64,000 nt of DNA, taken from contig NC_049993.1 of NCBI RefSeq assembly GCF_000003815.2, forward strand, positions 11,970,098-12,034,097, read 5' to 3'. The position numbers were made by a program, and so were the translations under genes. This document shows, piece by piece, positions 11,889-24,000 of this stretch; the stretch's first letter is position 1; each line of letters opens with the position of its first letter. Source of the stretch: Branchiostoma floridae (lineage: Eukaryota; Chordata; Leptocardii; Amphioxiformes; Branchiostomatidae). The notes beneath the pieces were generated by a model. It was given only the letters and a program-made list of their open reading frames with translations, searched no databases and was not told the DNA's origin.

Positions 11889-14800
11889 ATGGACAAACTT
11901 CGCGAGCTCCGCACAGGGGGAGGAGGCGGGGTGCCCGATGCTAGACGACGGGAGACCGCCCAGCCTCTGGGTTCTCCCGTCAGGAACGGGATCGTCATGA
12001 GGCCGCTGGAAGGAGAGGCTTTCCCGCCTGACATGTCCGACTCTACAGACTCGGGAGAAAAGGTGAAAACCAAGCTGATGTCCATGTGGAACAACGTACG
12101 CTATGGTAAGTGTTTAACTACAAAATTATGGAATTTTCAGTCTCTAGAATTTGTGGGATTGCTTTTGTAGACGGAGAATAAGGTTTTTAGTGAAGAGGCA
12201 TGGCATAGAAATTTTGTTATATAACTGGATGCTATACGTTATGAATATGGAAATCAAGTCACGGTGTTGTTTGCTGTATTTAGCATTATCTCTAAATCTC
12301 TAAACTACCCAGCAGGGGCTAGGGGTCTTTAATTGGAGCTGGGCGTTTGTGATTTATTGTTATGAAGCAAGAAGAAGTTATACCTATACAAACTAGTATG
12401 TGTAGACTTTGTAGATGTTGTAAGGATACCACACTCTTATATCACCAATTATACTGAAATTATCATCATGGCATGTACTGATCTTATAAGGGCATAAATG
12501 TACAATAAATGGCTTCACTTTTCACTGTTTTCTCAAAAATCAAGTTCATTTTTGGATAATCCAGATCGTAGCTTACAGGTTTGCAATGAAAATGACTTGG
12601 ACAGAAATGGTCGATAGAAACTAGTTCAGAGTTAAAACAATCACCTTTGACCAGTTGGTTGCCATATGACGAAATCAAAAAGTTTCAAATGACATAATGT
12701 TTGTTTAGGGTCACTGTGTAATGTGTAATGGTGAAACTGCAGTCGGTACAAAATGTATGTGTTTCTCGCCACTAGATACATGTGCTGTATTCAATTTCTA
12801 TGACATTCCAAAAAAATTGCTACCTGTGTCAAGCACATAAATCATAATCAAACAATCTGCCTCTCGTGATGAACATTGGAGAGATCTGAAGAAAGACTGA
12901 CTGCAGCTGCAGGGTGCCCAGAACACAGTGGACTAGCCCGAGTACTGCTATAATCAAACCTTCCCCAAAATGAACAATTTATTCGAACAGTTGCGTAAAA
13001 TAAAATAAAAAGAGCCAACTGCCAAAAAAATGGTTTCAGCTTTCAGTTCAGGTATATTGTCAAAACAGGAACATGACATTTGCATTTGAAAAGGAGCAGC
13101 CATGCATATTATAGACGTACGTCACGGTATGTGACACCCAGACAGTGGTGTGAAAGTTGGAATATGTTAACAAAACAATGCCTCACAGTTCAAGTGAGTC
13201 TTATTGTCATGTGGCTTACTGTTGAAATCTTATGTCCCACCCAGGTTGGACCATCAAAGTCAAGACCAATTTCAGCTATGATTTTCCCATCTGGCTCCAG
13301 GGAGTCTGTTATCACAGGAGAAATGAAGGTACAAAATACAGTTATTATTTACAACATACATTTTGTATTTAGTGTACAGATTCACTTGTAACATTCTTTG
13401 ACGTACCAATTTGCTAAATTTTTATATTTTGTCAAAATACACGTATGTACATTTCAGCAAAAGTTCCTGCTATATGGTCCATTGACTTTAAGTTAATGAA
13501 ATTTGTATTTTCTTGTTTATGAATTATAAATGTACTTGATTTTTCCCAGCCAGCCACAGAATTATAATGCTGCAAGCCAAGTAATAAATAAAGGAAAAAC
13601 CCTCTCTCCCTTTAGCTGTCCATAATTGCTATGTATGGTACATGTACTATTTGATTGTTTTTCCTTTCTTGTAACAAAGTCAAGAGATTTCTAACCGAGA
13701 GAGTTGTGTGGATCTTGAAAAAAACTCATGTTGAATATGATATATATGTGTTACTGTTAGCAAAAGCATACAATTAGATCTAGTCCCTTTTGATTGATAG
13801 TTTTAACTTTTCCACCAGAGCTGACAAAGGAACTGGAGCCCCTGACAGACTCAGACAGACGACTCTACACCATGGAGCTGTTCAAGAGAGACTTTGCCTC
13901 CAAGGTCTGGCTGACGTATAGGCGAGAGTTTCCCCAGCTGGCAGGGTCCATGTTCACTACAGACTGTGGGTGGGGCTGTATGCTGCGCAGTGGGCAGATG
14001 TTGTTGGCTGGAGGACTCGTCATGCACTTCTTGGGAAGAGGTGTGGAAAACAAGTTTTAGAAACACACGATGTATGAAGCATATGGCTAACTGCAGCAAT
14101 AGCCTTGTACTCAGTAGGAAAAGTATTCTTTCCGCATGAAATAGGTTGCCCGGGTTTGAATCCACACTTTAAAAAAAGTATATGGAAGTTGAACATACTA
14201 TATTAGTTAATTGATACCAAAAGACTAGCTCCCTGCTGTAATGTCATCTATGATTGCGGCCCAACTGTGTGGCCTTATGGCTAAGAAAATGAAAATGGTA
14301 TCAGAAGGACTTAAGTATAACCTACTGTAATTTGTATGAAAGGCATGATAGAATGTACCTGTCTAAATGATAACATGAATTTCATGTCATCACCTTTGAT
14401 ATTTTTCTTTGGAATGGTACATGCATGTATGGTTCACTTTCCTCTTATAACTAAGCTTTACACAAGCATCTGATATTTTTCCTAGATTGGAGATGGTTTG
14501 GGAATCAGACAAGAGAACAGGAGGCCTTCCACAGAGAGATCATCGGCTGGTTTGGTGACAATGAGAGTAGCCCGTTCTCCCTACACAGACTGGTACAGAT
14601 AGGGCAGAACTTAGGCAAGAGGGCAGGGGACTGGTACGGACCATCATCAGTGGCACACATCATGAAGTAGGTTCTATAGATATACCGATATAGGTGTCAC
14701 TAAGAGATAGCTTTTCATAGTGGTTGTTGTCTTCCATAACTTAAAATCAGTAAATTCTTGTCTTGAATATTACATGGGTGCCCCCTATTGGCTATTAAGA

Positions 14801-17800
14801 TAACTGGAGCATATTCAATGCAAGTTGCAAACAATCGTGTGAAGGCTTTGTTGACCGTCTGAGATTTGTTGGTCTTTGGTCAATTTAAACAATGCTGTTA
14901 GACATGTATGTTTAGTTTTTATGGTACTGATTTATTAATGGTATTTTTCTAGGAGGAAGAAACGATCCTAATGATAATAATTAATACTAGTAAATTGCAG
15001 TATCTAAAGTGTATATGACATCAATTTTCACAGAGATGGCATGGACGGGGCACCAGAGTTCCACCCGCTGTTGAGTCAGGTGTGCGTGTATGTGGCACAG
15101 GATTGTACGGGTACGTTAAACAAGCTTTAGGTTCAAAGATCTTCACTGTATAGGCTCAATATTTGGGTTTATAGCTAATGTTAATTTTTGTTCCAGTATG
15201 ACATTCAATCGACAAAATTTAATTGTACATTGTACTATATCATGTAGGCCATTTACTCCATAAAAACTTGTTCCATTGCGCTAACATCGTCATAAACTTA
15301 CACAGTAGCATACTATATCCATCTTTATACCTCCAATTTTCTACTGGCTTAGATATGATTCAGCACACTAAAGGTTAATGAACACATGGTTTCCCAGTGT
15401 ATAAGCAGGACGTGGTGAGCCTGTGCACCAAGAGAAGAAGACTGTCCAGTAACGCAGCCGACAGAGACGGGAGCACAGAGAACTGGTGTTCTGTTATCAT
15501 CCTCATCCCTGTACGGTTAGGAGGAGAGAGTCTCAACCCCATTTATGAGCCATGTATAAAGGTCAGCCAACTTCTCACATGTCAAAACATCAGGCATGGT
15601 ACAGCCAGTTGCTTTTTGCATCCATTACAGAATAGTATTGCTGCGTTAAATGTTCCAACTGACAGAAGACTTTTTCAGACCTCGATCAGACTTGGTACAG
15701 CCTTTGAGCTCGTGATCAAGTTACCGTAGTTGCTTTTTCATTATAGTGAATTTTTCTGAACATGTATGCGATGGAAACTTTAAATCTAAATTTGATGGCT
15801 TCCAAAAGAAAACTTTCTATAGGTACTGCATCACAAATGCTGATTTATTCTTCTCCAGCATGGTCCATCATACATCACCTGGAGGTTTAACCTGTCCTTC
15901 AGAGCACTTTTTGAATATGTTCAGACTCAGAGTACTTGATAGGGACTTACTGTTATTTTCTTTTCTTTTGACAGGGTTTGTTCACCATGGACCACTGTCT
16001 GGGAGTGATTGGAGGCCGACCCAAACATTCTCTGTACTTTGTGGGATTTCAAGGTGAGCAAAGGCATCTCACACACGAAGACTAACACACATGCACTCAC
16101 ACAGACACACACACTCAGTCACAGACACACTCACACACATACACACATACACATACACACTTTCCAGGTCAATCCCTTCATACACAAAAGAGGTCATATA
16201 TTTTATCACTTGATCGATGCTCAATAATGTTTGTTTGTTTTCACAGAGGATAAACTGATCCACCTGGACCCCCACTTCTGTCAGGAGGTAGTGGACATGA
16301 CCCCACGTGACTTCCCCCTGGAGGTAACATGTCTTTTCAGACTTTGGTGATGTAAACTGAAGCCATTTCTGTTGAGTGAAAGTTGACGAACCTTGATGTT
16401 GATTTTTTCTTTTAGTAGGTAATCTTGTTTTGACAGTGTTAGTATCCAGTATCCTAAGTTCATTCAGTTTGCCATTATGCCTTCAGGTCATGTCACTATT
16501 ATACTTGCGCTATAAATACACCTTTCTCACGTGGTGGCCATGATAGATCGAAGACGAGGTCAATGAGGCAAACACACAAAACTTATTTCTAAAATCAGGT
16601 CCCATTTAGTTTTCCCCCAAACCACACAAATTTTCATGATATAAGATAGAATAATAAATAGTATAACTAATGTTACGCATGTAGCAATTTAGAGTAGTGT
16701 AGACTGGTCTCATAGTCCCTTAAGAGATGCAAAATAAAAACATGATAATGCAAATATTTGACGGACTTCACTTATTGGTCGCTTTCCTAATTGGCAGGCT
16801 ATCATTAGTTGAACTGATAATTATGATGGACAGTCTTTTGTTTGCCTCATTGAACTCGTTTTAGATCTATCATGGCTGCCGCGTGAGAAAAGCAGATTGT
16901 GTGGTGCTGGTATACCGTATGGCAAAAGTTGGTCTCAGAACCAAGAGGTTTGGAGTTTGATACATGCCATGCTGCTAACGTTGTGCCCCTGAGAAAGGCA
17001 CTTCACATGACTTTCCCTGGAAGTGGAGTGACACCCACCAAGCCTTCAGGCTAATCTGTGTGCCAAAAACACACACAGATTTGGTGCCACCATGTCAACA
17101 TATGCCACAAAGAGCTGTAAATATTTTTTAATGAACTTCAGATGTTGCGTGACTCATGTTATACCAAATGTTTATTCCTCCTCAGTCCTTCCACTGTATG
17201 AACCCCCGTAAGATGTCCATTGCCAGGATGGACCCCAGCTGTACCATCGGCTTCTACTGTAGAACCAGGGACGACTTCAACAAGTTCTGCACCACTGTCA
17301 CAGAGGAGGTCAGGAAAAATATTATTGCAAACATTTTTTGTGTACACCATTAAGGTGTTAAGGACTCCATACAGTAGCAAAGTATGGAAGTGCTATGGTA
17401 GGGAAAGGAGGCTTCAAATGGAATAGGTACATGTCCAGCAGCAAGGGAAATCTTATTTATCTCTTTACAAATGTTAGTTGACTAATATTTGATTTTTTTT
17501 TTAAAGTGCTTCTCTTCTTCATGGACAAGATTAACTTTCTGTCTGTCACCTTTATCATATTTACCCATACGTATACCAGTAATACTGTAAATTGATTTAT
17601 TTTTGTGGTGACTTAACTTTTCACGTGGGGGAAAGAGTTTGCAAGTGTTTGAAGTTTGAAATAATGCTGAAGCACAGCAGACATTCAAAACTGAAATTTG
17701 TGGTGTTGTAATTTTGCAGTAAGAGGTTACCGCTAGAATACAATCATTGCCAACATTTCAGGATTTACAGTATGTGATATTTTTGTTTCCAGATGCTCCG

Positions 17801-17981
17801 ACAGCCAGGCCCTAAAGCGGACTATCCCATGTTCATCGTGTCCGACGGGAGCGCGGAGGACTGTAAGCTGGAAGGAACCATGCAGAATCAACCAGAGCGC
17901 ATCCTACGGGTACAACACTTGGACAGGGAGGGGCAGCTTCGCCCCCTGGGTGGACCACAGGAGGATTTTGTGTTCTTGTAG
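11889..17981 (+). CDS. ATG4C/D-like: ATG4C/D-type autophagy cysteine protease, complete
   Basis: Ten exons: 11889-12105, 13245-13328, 13819-14040, 14486-14666, 15034-15110, 15398-15561, 15975-16053, 16247-16323, 17186-17308, 17793-17981. All phases agree and give 470 residues. The start [11 protein letters not shown] is the first in-frame ATG; the frame upstream opens only with a GTG. Family C54 signatures: [14 protein letters not shown], then [15 protein letters not shown] with catalytic Cys about residue 154; [48 protein letters not shown] with Asp349/His351 completing the triad; [15 protein letters not shown]4 cleaves Atg8/LC3/GABARAP precursors and deconjugates lipidated forms in the cytosol. 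The N-terminal extension of ~75 residues and the conserved DFPLE..HC segment point to the C/D rather than the A/B subfamily. The protein ends in FVFL, a LIR-like F-x-x-L tail. Confidence 0.95.
16080..16162. repeat. (CA)n microsatellite in ATG4 intron
   Basis: Interrupted CA-rich repeat (cacacac, cacacagacacac, acacatacacac) just after the exon ending at 16053. It is likely polymorphic, with no function seen. Confidence 0.85.
16522..16892. mobile_element. MITE with ~50 bp inverted termini in ATG4 intron 8
   Basis: tttctcacgtggtggccatg and the following atagatcgaagacgaggtcaatgaggc are matched in reverse complement by the right end (gcctcattgaactcg...gatctatcatggctgccgcgtgagaaa). The arms are about 50 bp with several mismatches and enclose roughly 265 bp of A+T-rich, non-coding DNA. 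The structure is typical of a non-autonomous DNA transposon. Superfamily not determined because flanking duplications are unclear. Confidence 0.65.
16895..17100 (+). mobile_element. tRNA-derived SINE copy
   Basis: The order of motifs (gttggtctcagaaccaagagg, then a B-box-like ggagtttgatac, then ctaacgttgtgcccctgaga and aaggcacttcac) is shared with 22850-22985. The head resembles a tRNA gene with a variable-arm region. The two copies differ substantially, so they are old. Amphioxus is known to carry tRNA-derived SINEs; assignment to a named family was not possible. Confidence 0.55.
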
Positions 17982-18561
17982 TAATGGCTCATTACTGTCT
18001 GATAGGTTAAGAGTAGGGGTGGGTACCGGTACAGAAAATTCAGGTCCAGGTCCGGTCCAGGTCCAGAGGACCAGGTCCAGACCTGAATCTGGACCTACAT
18101 GGGTGAAAACTTGTGTGAATGGGCGATACTCAAAACAATGGTCGATGTCCCATCTTCATGTAAACAACACTAATTGCTTCTGTTTTGTTCAAAGTTTGAT
18201 TGTAGAAACTGAGTAAAAATGACTTTCAACTTTCCTCTACTTCGCTCTTTATTTTCTTGGACCTGTAAGCCCCAACTCACGTGAATGCCTGCCGGTATAA
18301 TCTGTTATTTTCAAATCGGTCCAAAATCCGGTCTACTGATTTTTTAAAGTCCATTTTCATGGACCGGGCCAAGAAGAAAAAAAGGTTTCGTACCGGTACC
18401 CACCCCTAGTTAAGAGTGTACAGTATTAAGTTATTGTGCTACTGTGATACAGTAGTTCTTTCAGATAAAGTTCAAGCGTGGTGTGACATGGGAACCAAAT
18501 TCATAGCCAACCAAAGCACATGTACAAGCTACTAAACAAATGTTGCATGTGCTGAAATAAA
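17982..18561 (+). other. ATG4 3' UTR candidate with poly(A) signal
   Basis: After the TAG stop at 17979-17981 the first clear AATAAA is at 18556-18561 (aaataaaat). If it is used, the 3' UTR would contain the hAT-type MITE at 18014-18408. Confidence 0.4.
18014..18408. mobile_element. hAT-type MITE with perfect 8-bp target-site duplication
   Basis: The left terminus TAGGGGTGGGTACCGGTAC is matched in reverse complement at the right end (GTACCGGTACCCACCCCTA). The 395 bp element is flanked by identical GTTAAGAG at 18006-18013 and 18409-18416. An 8-bp duplication and a TAGGGGTG-type terminus are characteristic of the hAT superfamily. The interior has short ggtccaggtcc iterations near the left end and no transposase. 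It lies directly 3' of the ATG4 stop codon. Confidence 0.88.
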
Positions 18562-18974
18562 ATCTACAACACTAAAACTGTCACCATAGGCTGCTATACC
18601 ATACAGAGAGCATGAAAGCATGCTACAACAAGAAGAAAGTAATCTAAGGATGTGCAATTGATGATCATGAAGTACATGTATATTGGAATTTCATGGGGAC
18701 GTTATAGATAGACAAATGTAAATGAGGTGCTACGGGTAAACTTAGTGCAAATGAAATGGTCTGCTATTTTCTGGTGTTTTCTTCATTATAACACTTATTA
18801 CCCAGAGCTTTGTGATACCACACTGTACTATGCTTGCAGTGCACATTACTGTAAGGTAATGCTAATGTCATACAGGTCTAAATCACTGCCCCACCGGGTA
18901 GTTTACAGGCTATTTTTCTGCAATTTGTGGAAGCACATCTAACACTGCAAAAAAAGAGCCCATAAAGTATTGTG

Positions 18975-19235
18975 AATATCCCTGTAGCTCACAATTAAGC
19001 TCCTTGTTCCCATTATTTTGCTACTGGGAAACTCTGGTTCAATTCTGGGTAGGGCATTTTGGTTGGGGCTTCACCTGTCTTTCGGAAGGGATGTTAAATG
19101 GTTTATCCCATGTTTGAGGAAAAATCTTGAGCACAATAAAGGAAAGGCTTAGCAACCTCTCCCTGTTAAAATATACACCAACAAAACTACAAAAACAGTG
19201 AGGAAACTTAATGTCCTTTGTGCCACCAAGCAATG
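18975..19235 (+). mobile_element. tRNA-derived SINE, second family
   Basis: An A-box-like tgtagctcacaattaagctc is followed by a B-box-like ctctggttcaattctgggt, then gggcattttggttggggctt and ctgtctttcggaagggatgt taaatgg, a motif seen in SINE bodies of many invertebrates. This differs from the other SINE copies in the window. Confidence 0.55.
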
Positions 19236-20560
19236 CAAGTGTCCAATCAAACAAACAAAACTACCCTGTGGGGCAGTGGTTTGAAAATGTGACCGAGGCA
19301 GAAGCAAGTACTTGTAGTATATTTATATCATATGTAAGCAGCAAATGATAATGTGCATATGTTGCAAATATAGGCACATATTTCTTTTATGTAAATAATT
19401 TATTGCAATGCAGAAGTAAACATGAATGACGAGCAAATAGACAGTTTCAAGTTCAACCTTTTGTACATTGCTGTATCTTGTCAATGGTTTTGTCTCAAAG
19501 TAAAGGTACATTGTAAAAAAAATGTCAAATCACCTTTATAGAAGAGTCCATTGTGAAAATGCATTTGTCTTCCTGTTCATCTTTATATCAAGTTTTCACA
19601 TACATTTGTGTCCTAGAATGGCATAATCACCATCTACTGTTGTTAAAAGATCTTAAGCACAGCCATATAAAGAGTCAGATGTCTATAATTTTTATATTCA
19701 TATTTGCAGTAGCAGCATATGTTTTGCCAGTAACACAAAGATTATATTTGTCACAAGAAATATGGGAATGTGCAAGACTCTTATAAGACAAAAAGGCAGA
19801 AGGTAAAATTACTTCCTAATAGATGTATGGCCTTTGTTTTGACTTAGTTCCTATGGAACATTTCTAACGTTTGTTGTTGGTTGATTGATAGCAATATTGA
19901 AAAATTGATAAATATTGTAAGCTGGATGATATGCATTATTCAGTAGTAACTTTCCCGCAGCCTACCATTCAAAACTTTATGACTATACACAAAAATATGA
20001 TTCATTTTAGCTTTGCGTGGATCAAATGTTACAAAGAGTGGAATTGTACAGAATTGTAGTATAAGAAAATATACATTAGATGTTCTAAGCTGTCTGTGGG
20101 AATTAGATGACCTTCTATACAGCGTGCCTAATAGATAAAAGAATGAGAAACTATTCCATGAATTGTTCTGCTGTATAAGTTACTAGTCTGTAGAGAAGGC
20201 CACACTTGGTTTATCACTTGTTGCAACCAAATTATGGTCAGAATAGACAGAATCACAAGCACATACAAGATCAGCGTGCACAATACATAACAAGTGATTG
20301 TTTTATCCAGGTGTTTGTCAATTCTTGATTTCTATTACTCGTGTTTCTTCTTTTGCAACTTTTATTGCTTGAGATAAAACAAAGAAATCTCAGCTATGTT
20401 AAGGAAGATTGGACATCCAGATAAACTATTTAAAGACGATTTAATCTCTACAATTGGATTTAAGAAATGGAGATTTATTGGCATTCTCTTACATTAGTAA
20501 GTATCTTAACATAATTTACGTATGAGTTATTGATAATTTACGTATGATTGACTTTGCGTA
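19236..20560. other. Intergenic region between convergent ATG4 and LDLR-like genes
   Basis: A+T-rich sequence with only short open frames and no protein similarity that I recognise. It presumably contains the 3' end of the minus-strand LDLR-like transcript, but no convincing cytoplasmic-tail exon or NPxY-encoding frame was found. Confidence 0.5.
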
Positions 20561-20566
20561 CCATGC

Positions 20567-20737
20567 TTATGAGGTAGTGACCTTTCCAGTTAGATGTACT
20601 GTACTTGTACTGAACTTCTGACAGATTATTCCAGTGATGCTGACGAAGAGTATAGTGGATGTCACTAGGAACACCCGGAAGTAAATCTCCATTTTAATCC
20701 ATTTGTAGAGATTGAATTGTCTTTTAACAAAATTGCT
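20567..20737 (-). other. Possible membrane-segment exon downstream of the LDLR-like gene
   Basis: A minus-strand frame encodes a basic stretch followed by a hydrophobic run, VFLVTSTILFVSITGIIC, and a stop. An AACAG acceptor near 20737 would fit the phase of a GTAAAA donor that overlaps the LDLR-like stop codon (21076-21080). However, positive charges lie on the side that would be extracellular, there is no NPxY endocytosis motif, and codon choice looks random. I consider it unlikely but worth an RNA check. Confidence 0.15.
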
Positions 20738-21075
20738 GTTCCTCTCTAGCCATTTTTTCTTTAAAGTTATGGAACCATGTAAAAGGCCATTGTTTTGTTG
20801 TGTAGCAGGGAAGCTTTTTTCCAGTGTCATAAGGTTGCAGCCGGATCAGATCTTACTAACTACGAATCACAGTACAACATATAAACAGCAACATTTCTAT
20901 TACACTTACATTTGCAAGCATGTAACGGAGCCTTCGTTTAAGTTGGAAAATCATCTTTTAGAAAAAGATAAAAGTCAGAGTACAGCTGAAAATTATCTTT
21001 TAGAAAAAGTCAACGAACAGCTGTTTTTTTTTAATGATAAACATTAAAACCTGTCATTTTGAGCTCTTCTTTTTT

Positions 21076-24000
21076 TTACTGAGAATTGCAGGTGACTCCG
21101 TCCTCTGCGAGAATGAACCCTTCCCCGCATGCGCAGGTGAAGTCTCTCCGGCTGTTGAAGGGTTTAGGGGTGGGCAGACAGAGGTCGGAACAACCACCAT
21201 TATTCTCACCGCAACGGTTTCGTCCTGGCAAAGGGGCGAAAAAATCAAGTTAAGGAGAATTCGTCATGACACTAAGGACGCAAGATTATCACATGTATTA
21301 CATATGAATGAATGAAGAAGACCTTTATTGTACGTTTCTGCTACCGGTCAGGATGATAAGTTCTAAGTAGTTCTGAATAAGTAAGTACAAGTACTAGTAC
21401 TAACGTTAGTGTAGATATAAGAACGTGTTATCTTAAATAGATGCAACTACAAAGTCTGATGTATGCTAGTATATACAGGTTATTTGGAGATTCAATTTTC
21501 TTTTTTGAGACAGTTGTTATATCACCCAGCTATTCCATGATGAATGTACTAGTACCAACACAAATCAACTTTTTTTCGCAAAATTCGTCCTATTTGATGA
21601 GAAAATCTTTAAGGAGACTAGATCTAGATATAAGGTTTTATGATCTTTCGTGATTTCACGAAAGGCGAAGCTGATGAGATGTCAACCCCAACCTACCTTT
21701 AGGTTGTTTCCACCCTGCGTGTACCAGCATGTGTAGCGGGTTGTCCAGCGTCTGTACTATCAGTAATGATTTCTGCGTGCCCGTTTTCTTATCCACCCTC
21801 TTCACTGAGTCCACGTCCCAGTCCATCCAGAACAGTGTGTCCTACAGGAAACGGTTGCGGAAAGACATGATTTATCCAGAAAACACGACTAATTTTAAAC
21901 AGAGTCCAGATCATGCAGAAGGTGGAAAAACCAAGTCTTCGACACACTTGAGATGTCAGGTTCCCCAAAGGCACTGGAGGTCTTGCCAGTGTCAAAAATA
22001 GAACATCCTGGAGAGAGACGTCGACAGTTCCAATATATAGAGGTACTGCTTTTGTTGGATTGTAACTATATGGGTTGGCAAGATGAAGGTCTGAATGATC
22101 ATTTCCGTACATGTAACTTTTCTACATATAACGTTAATAGCCATGTATAATCACATCAACGTCCTTTACGTCCAACAGATAGAGAATAGAGGACAGGGGC
22201 GTTAGGCCTACGTTCTATTTCCAAACCGGGGCTCGACCGGACAGCTTTCGGGAACAAAGAGTATGATATAAAAGACACCAAACTACACAAGACGTAAAGA
22301 GAATAGCCGAGGACATTATTTGTATATATTCTTACATATACATTTCTATCTTTCGTTTCCACAAACAGACCGGCCGGCCGCGGGTCCCGGTTTGGAAATG
22401 TTACGTTAGCCTTTTTAAGGCTAGCGTCACATTTCCACAGAGGGGGCCCGGTCGGGCAGTTTTTGGGAACGAAATGTACGATATACATAACAAAAACAAA
22501 CTACTGACCAAAAATAATTCAACATAATGCCTAAATGTAGAGGTGTTTTTTTTACATAAACTTTAATTTTTCGTTTCCATAAACAGCCCGGCCGGTCCAG
22601 GTTCGGAAATGGGACGTCAGCGTTACCTGTAGGATGTCCAGTGCCAGAGGTCTGGACAGACGCCGACTGCCCACGATGATGCGGCGGTTCTTCCCGTCCA
22701 TATCACTGGACCAGATACTGTCGATCTTAGCATCGGACCAGAACAGCTTTCTGGAGTGGAAGTCTGGAGAAACGGAAAGGTTGTTTGTTTCATACGCGCG
22801 CACTGTTTTGTTTCAATTTCAATTATTTCTTGTTTGTTTGCCGTAGAAGTTCTAATATGGCGTCGTGTGTAAATGGTAGAGTGTTGGACTCGGAATCGAG
22901 AGGCCCCAAGTTCGATGCTCGCCGTAGACCCAACGTTGTGCCATTGGGAAAGGCACTTCACCCAGGTGTATGAATGGTTACCTGACTTCGTTCGGGAAGC
23001 TAAAATGATAACTATCACCTTCTGTCTGTAGTGTGTATGTGTCACATTGTCCTAAGTTTTAATTCCAAAAGAAAAATTATAACGTTGCCACCAGCTCATG
23101 TTCATATGAAATATTTATACAAATATAAAGAAAAATCCATTTCTTGATAACCTTAGAATTGACTCACCAATGGCAAGCCCACTAGGCCAGATGATCTGCT
23201 CAGTGATGATAGCCCGTCGTTCCCATCCGTCCATTCCGACCCGCTCAATACTGGCGGGGTAGGCCCAGTCCGCAAAGTACACCCACCTTGAGGCAGTACA
23301 AATGATAGACTGGATCAGATGTTGTTTTACATGAGATAAAAATGATGGAAGTGTCAGCTACCTAAACCCTACGACTATAATAAGATCTCATCTCATCTAT
23401 TCCTTACTCTAGATATTTGATCGTTGGGACAACACAGAAGATCTTGCTACCAGTTTCCTTCACCCTTTTTTGTTGTCTGTTCGTCTGTGTTTCACTTAGT
23501 CTTAGTGTTAATTCACTTAGACCAAAACATTTCCATGGAAATTAGTTAGCTATCCGTGAAAAGAACTGTGCCCTGTACCTGTATCTATATGGCCGGTATA
23601 ACCGCCCTTCGGCGTAACACAGCAGCTTCGCAGGCACGCGGCGCGGCAGCAGCTGCTTCTACTACACTGAACGACGTGTGACCTAACCTTTGCACATCTG
23701 CAAGTATTCCTTAAAACTATAATCCAGCGAAGATGCCCCTACTGTATATGGTGATAATTACAACTTCCACTCTACGATAGTTCTGGGAAAATATTTGAAC
23801 ACATCAGTCCTAGACCTACCCATCGATGGGGTCCAAGGCAATAGCGAAGGGCCTCTTGACGTCTTCCTTGATGAGAGTCCTCCAGCGCCCGTTCTGTAGG
23901 TTCATGACACAGATGGCCTCACCCATGGTCTCCGTCCAGTACAGGTTCTGGTGGATCCAGTCCACGGCCAGACCGTCAAACGTGGAGTTCTTTCCCGTGA

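Noticed and set aside
13851-14165. Minus-strand open frames opposite ATG4 exon 13819-14040
   Set aside because: Shadow of the real exon; no splice context or family similarity.
16009-16275. Open frames rich in HTHT or CVCV over the CA repeat
   Set aside because: Translation of a (CA)n microsatellite.
22858-22930. Second tRNA gene
   Set aside because: It has A- and B-box-like segments but no matching acceptor stem, and the downstream body is shared with 16895-17100; it is a SINE.
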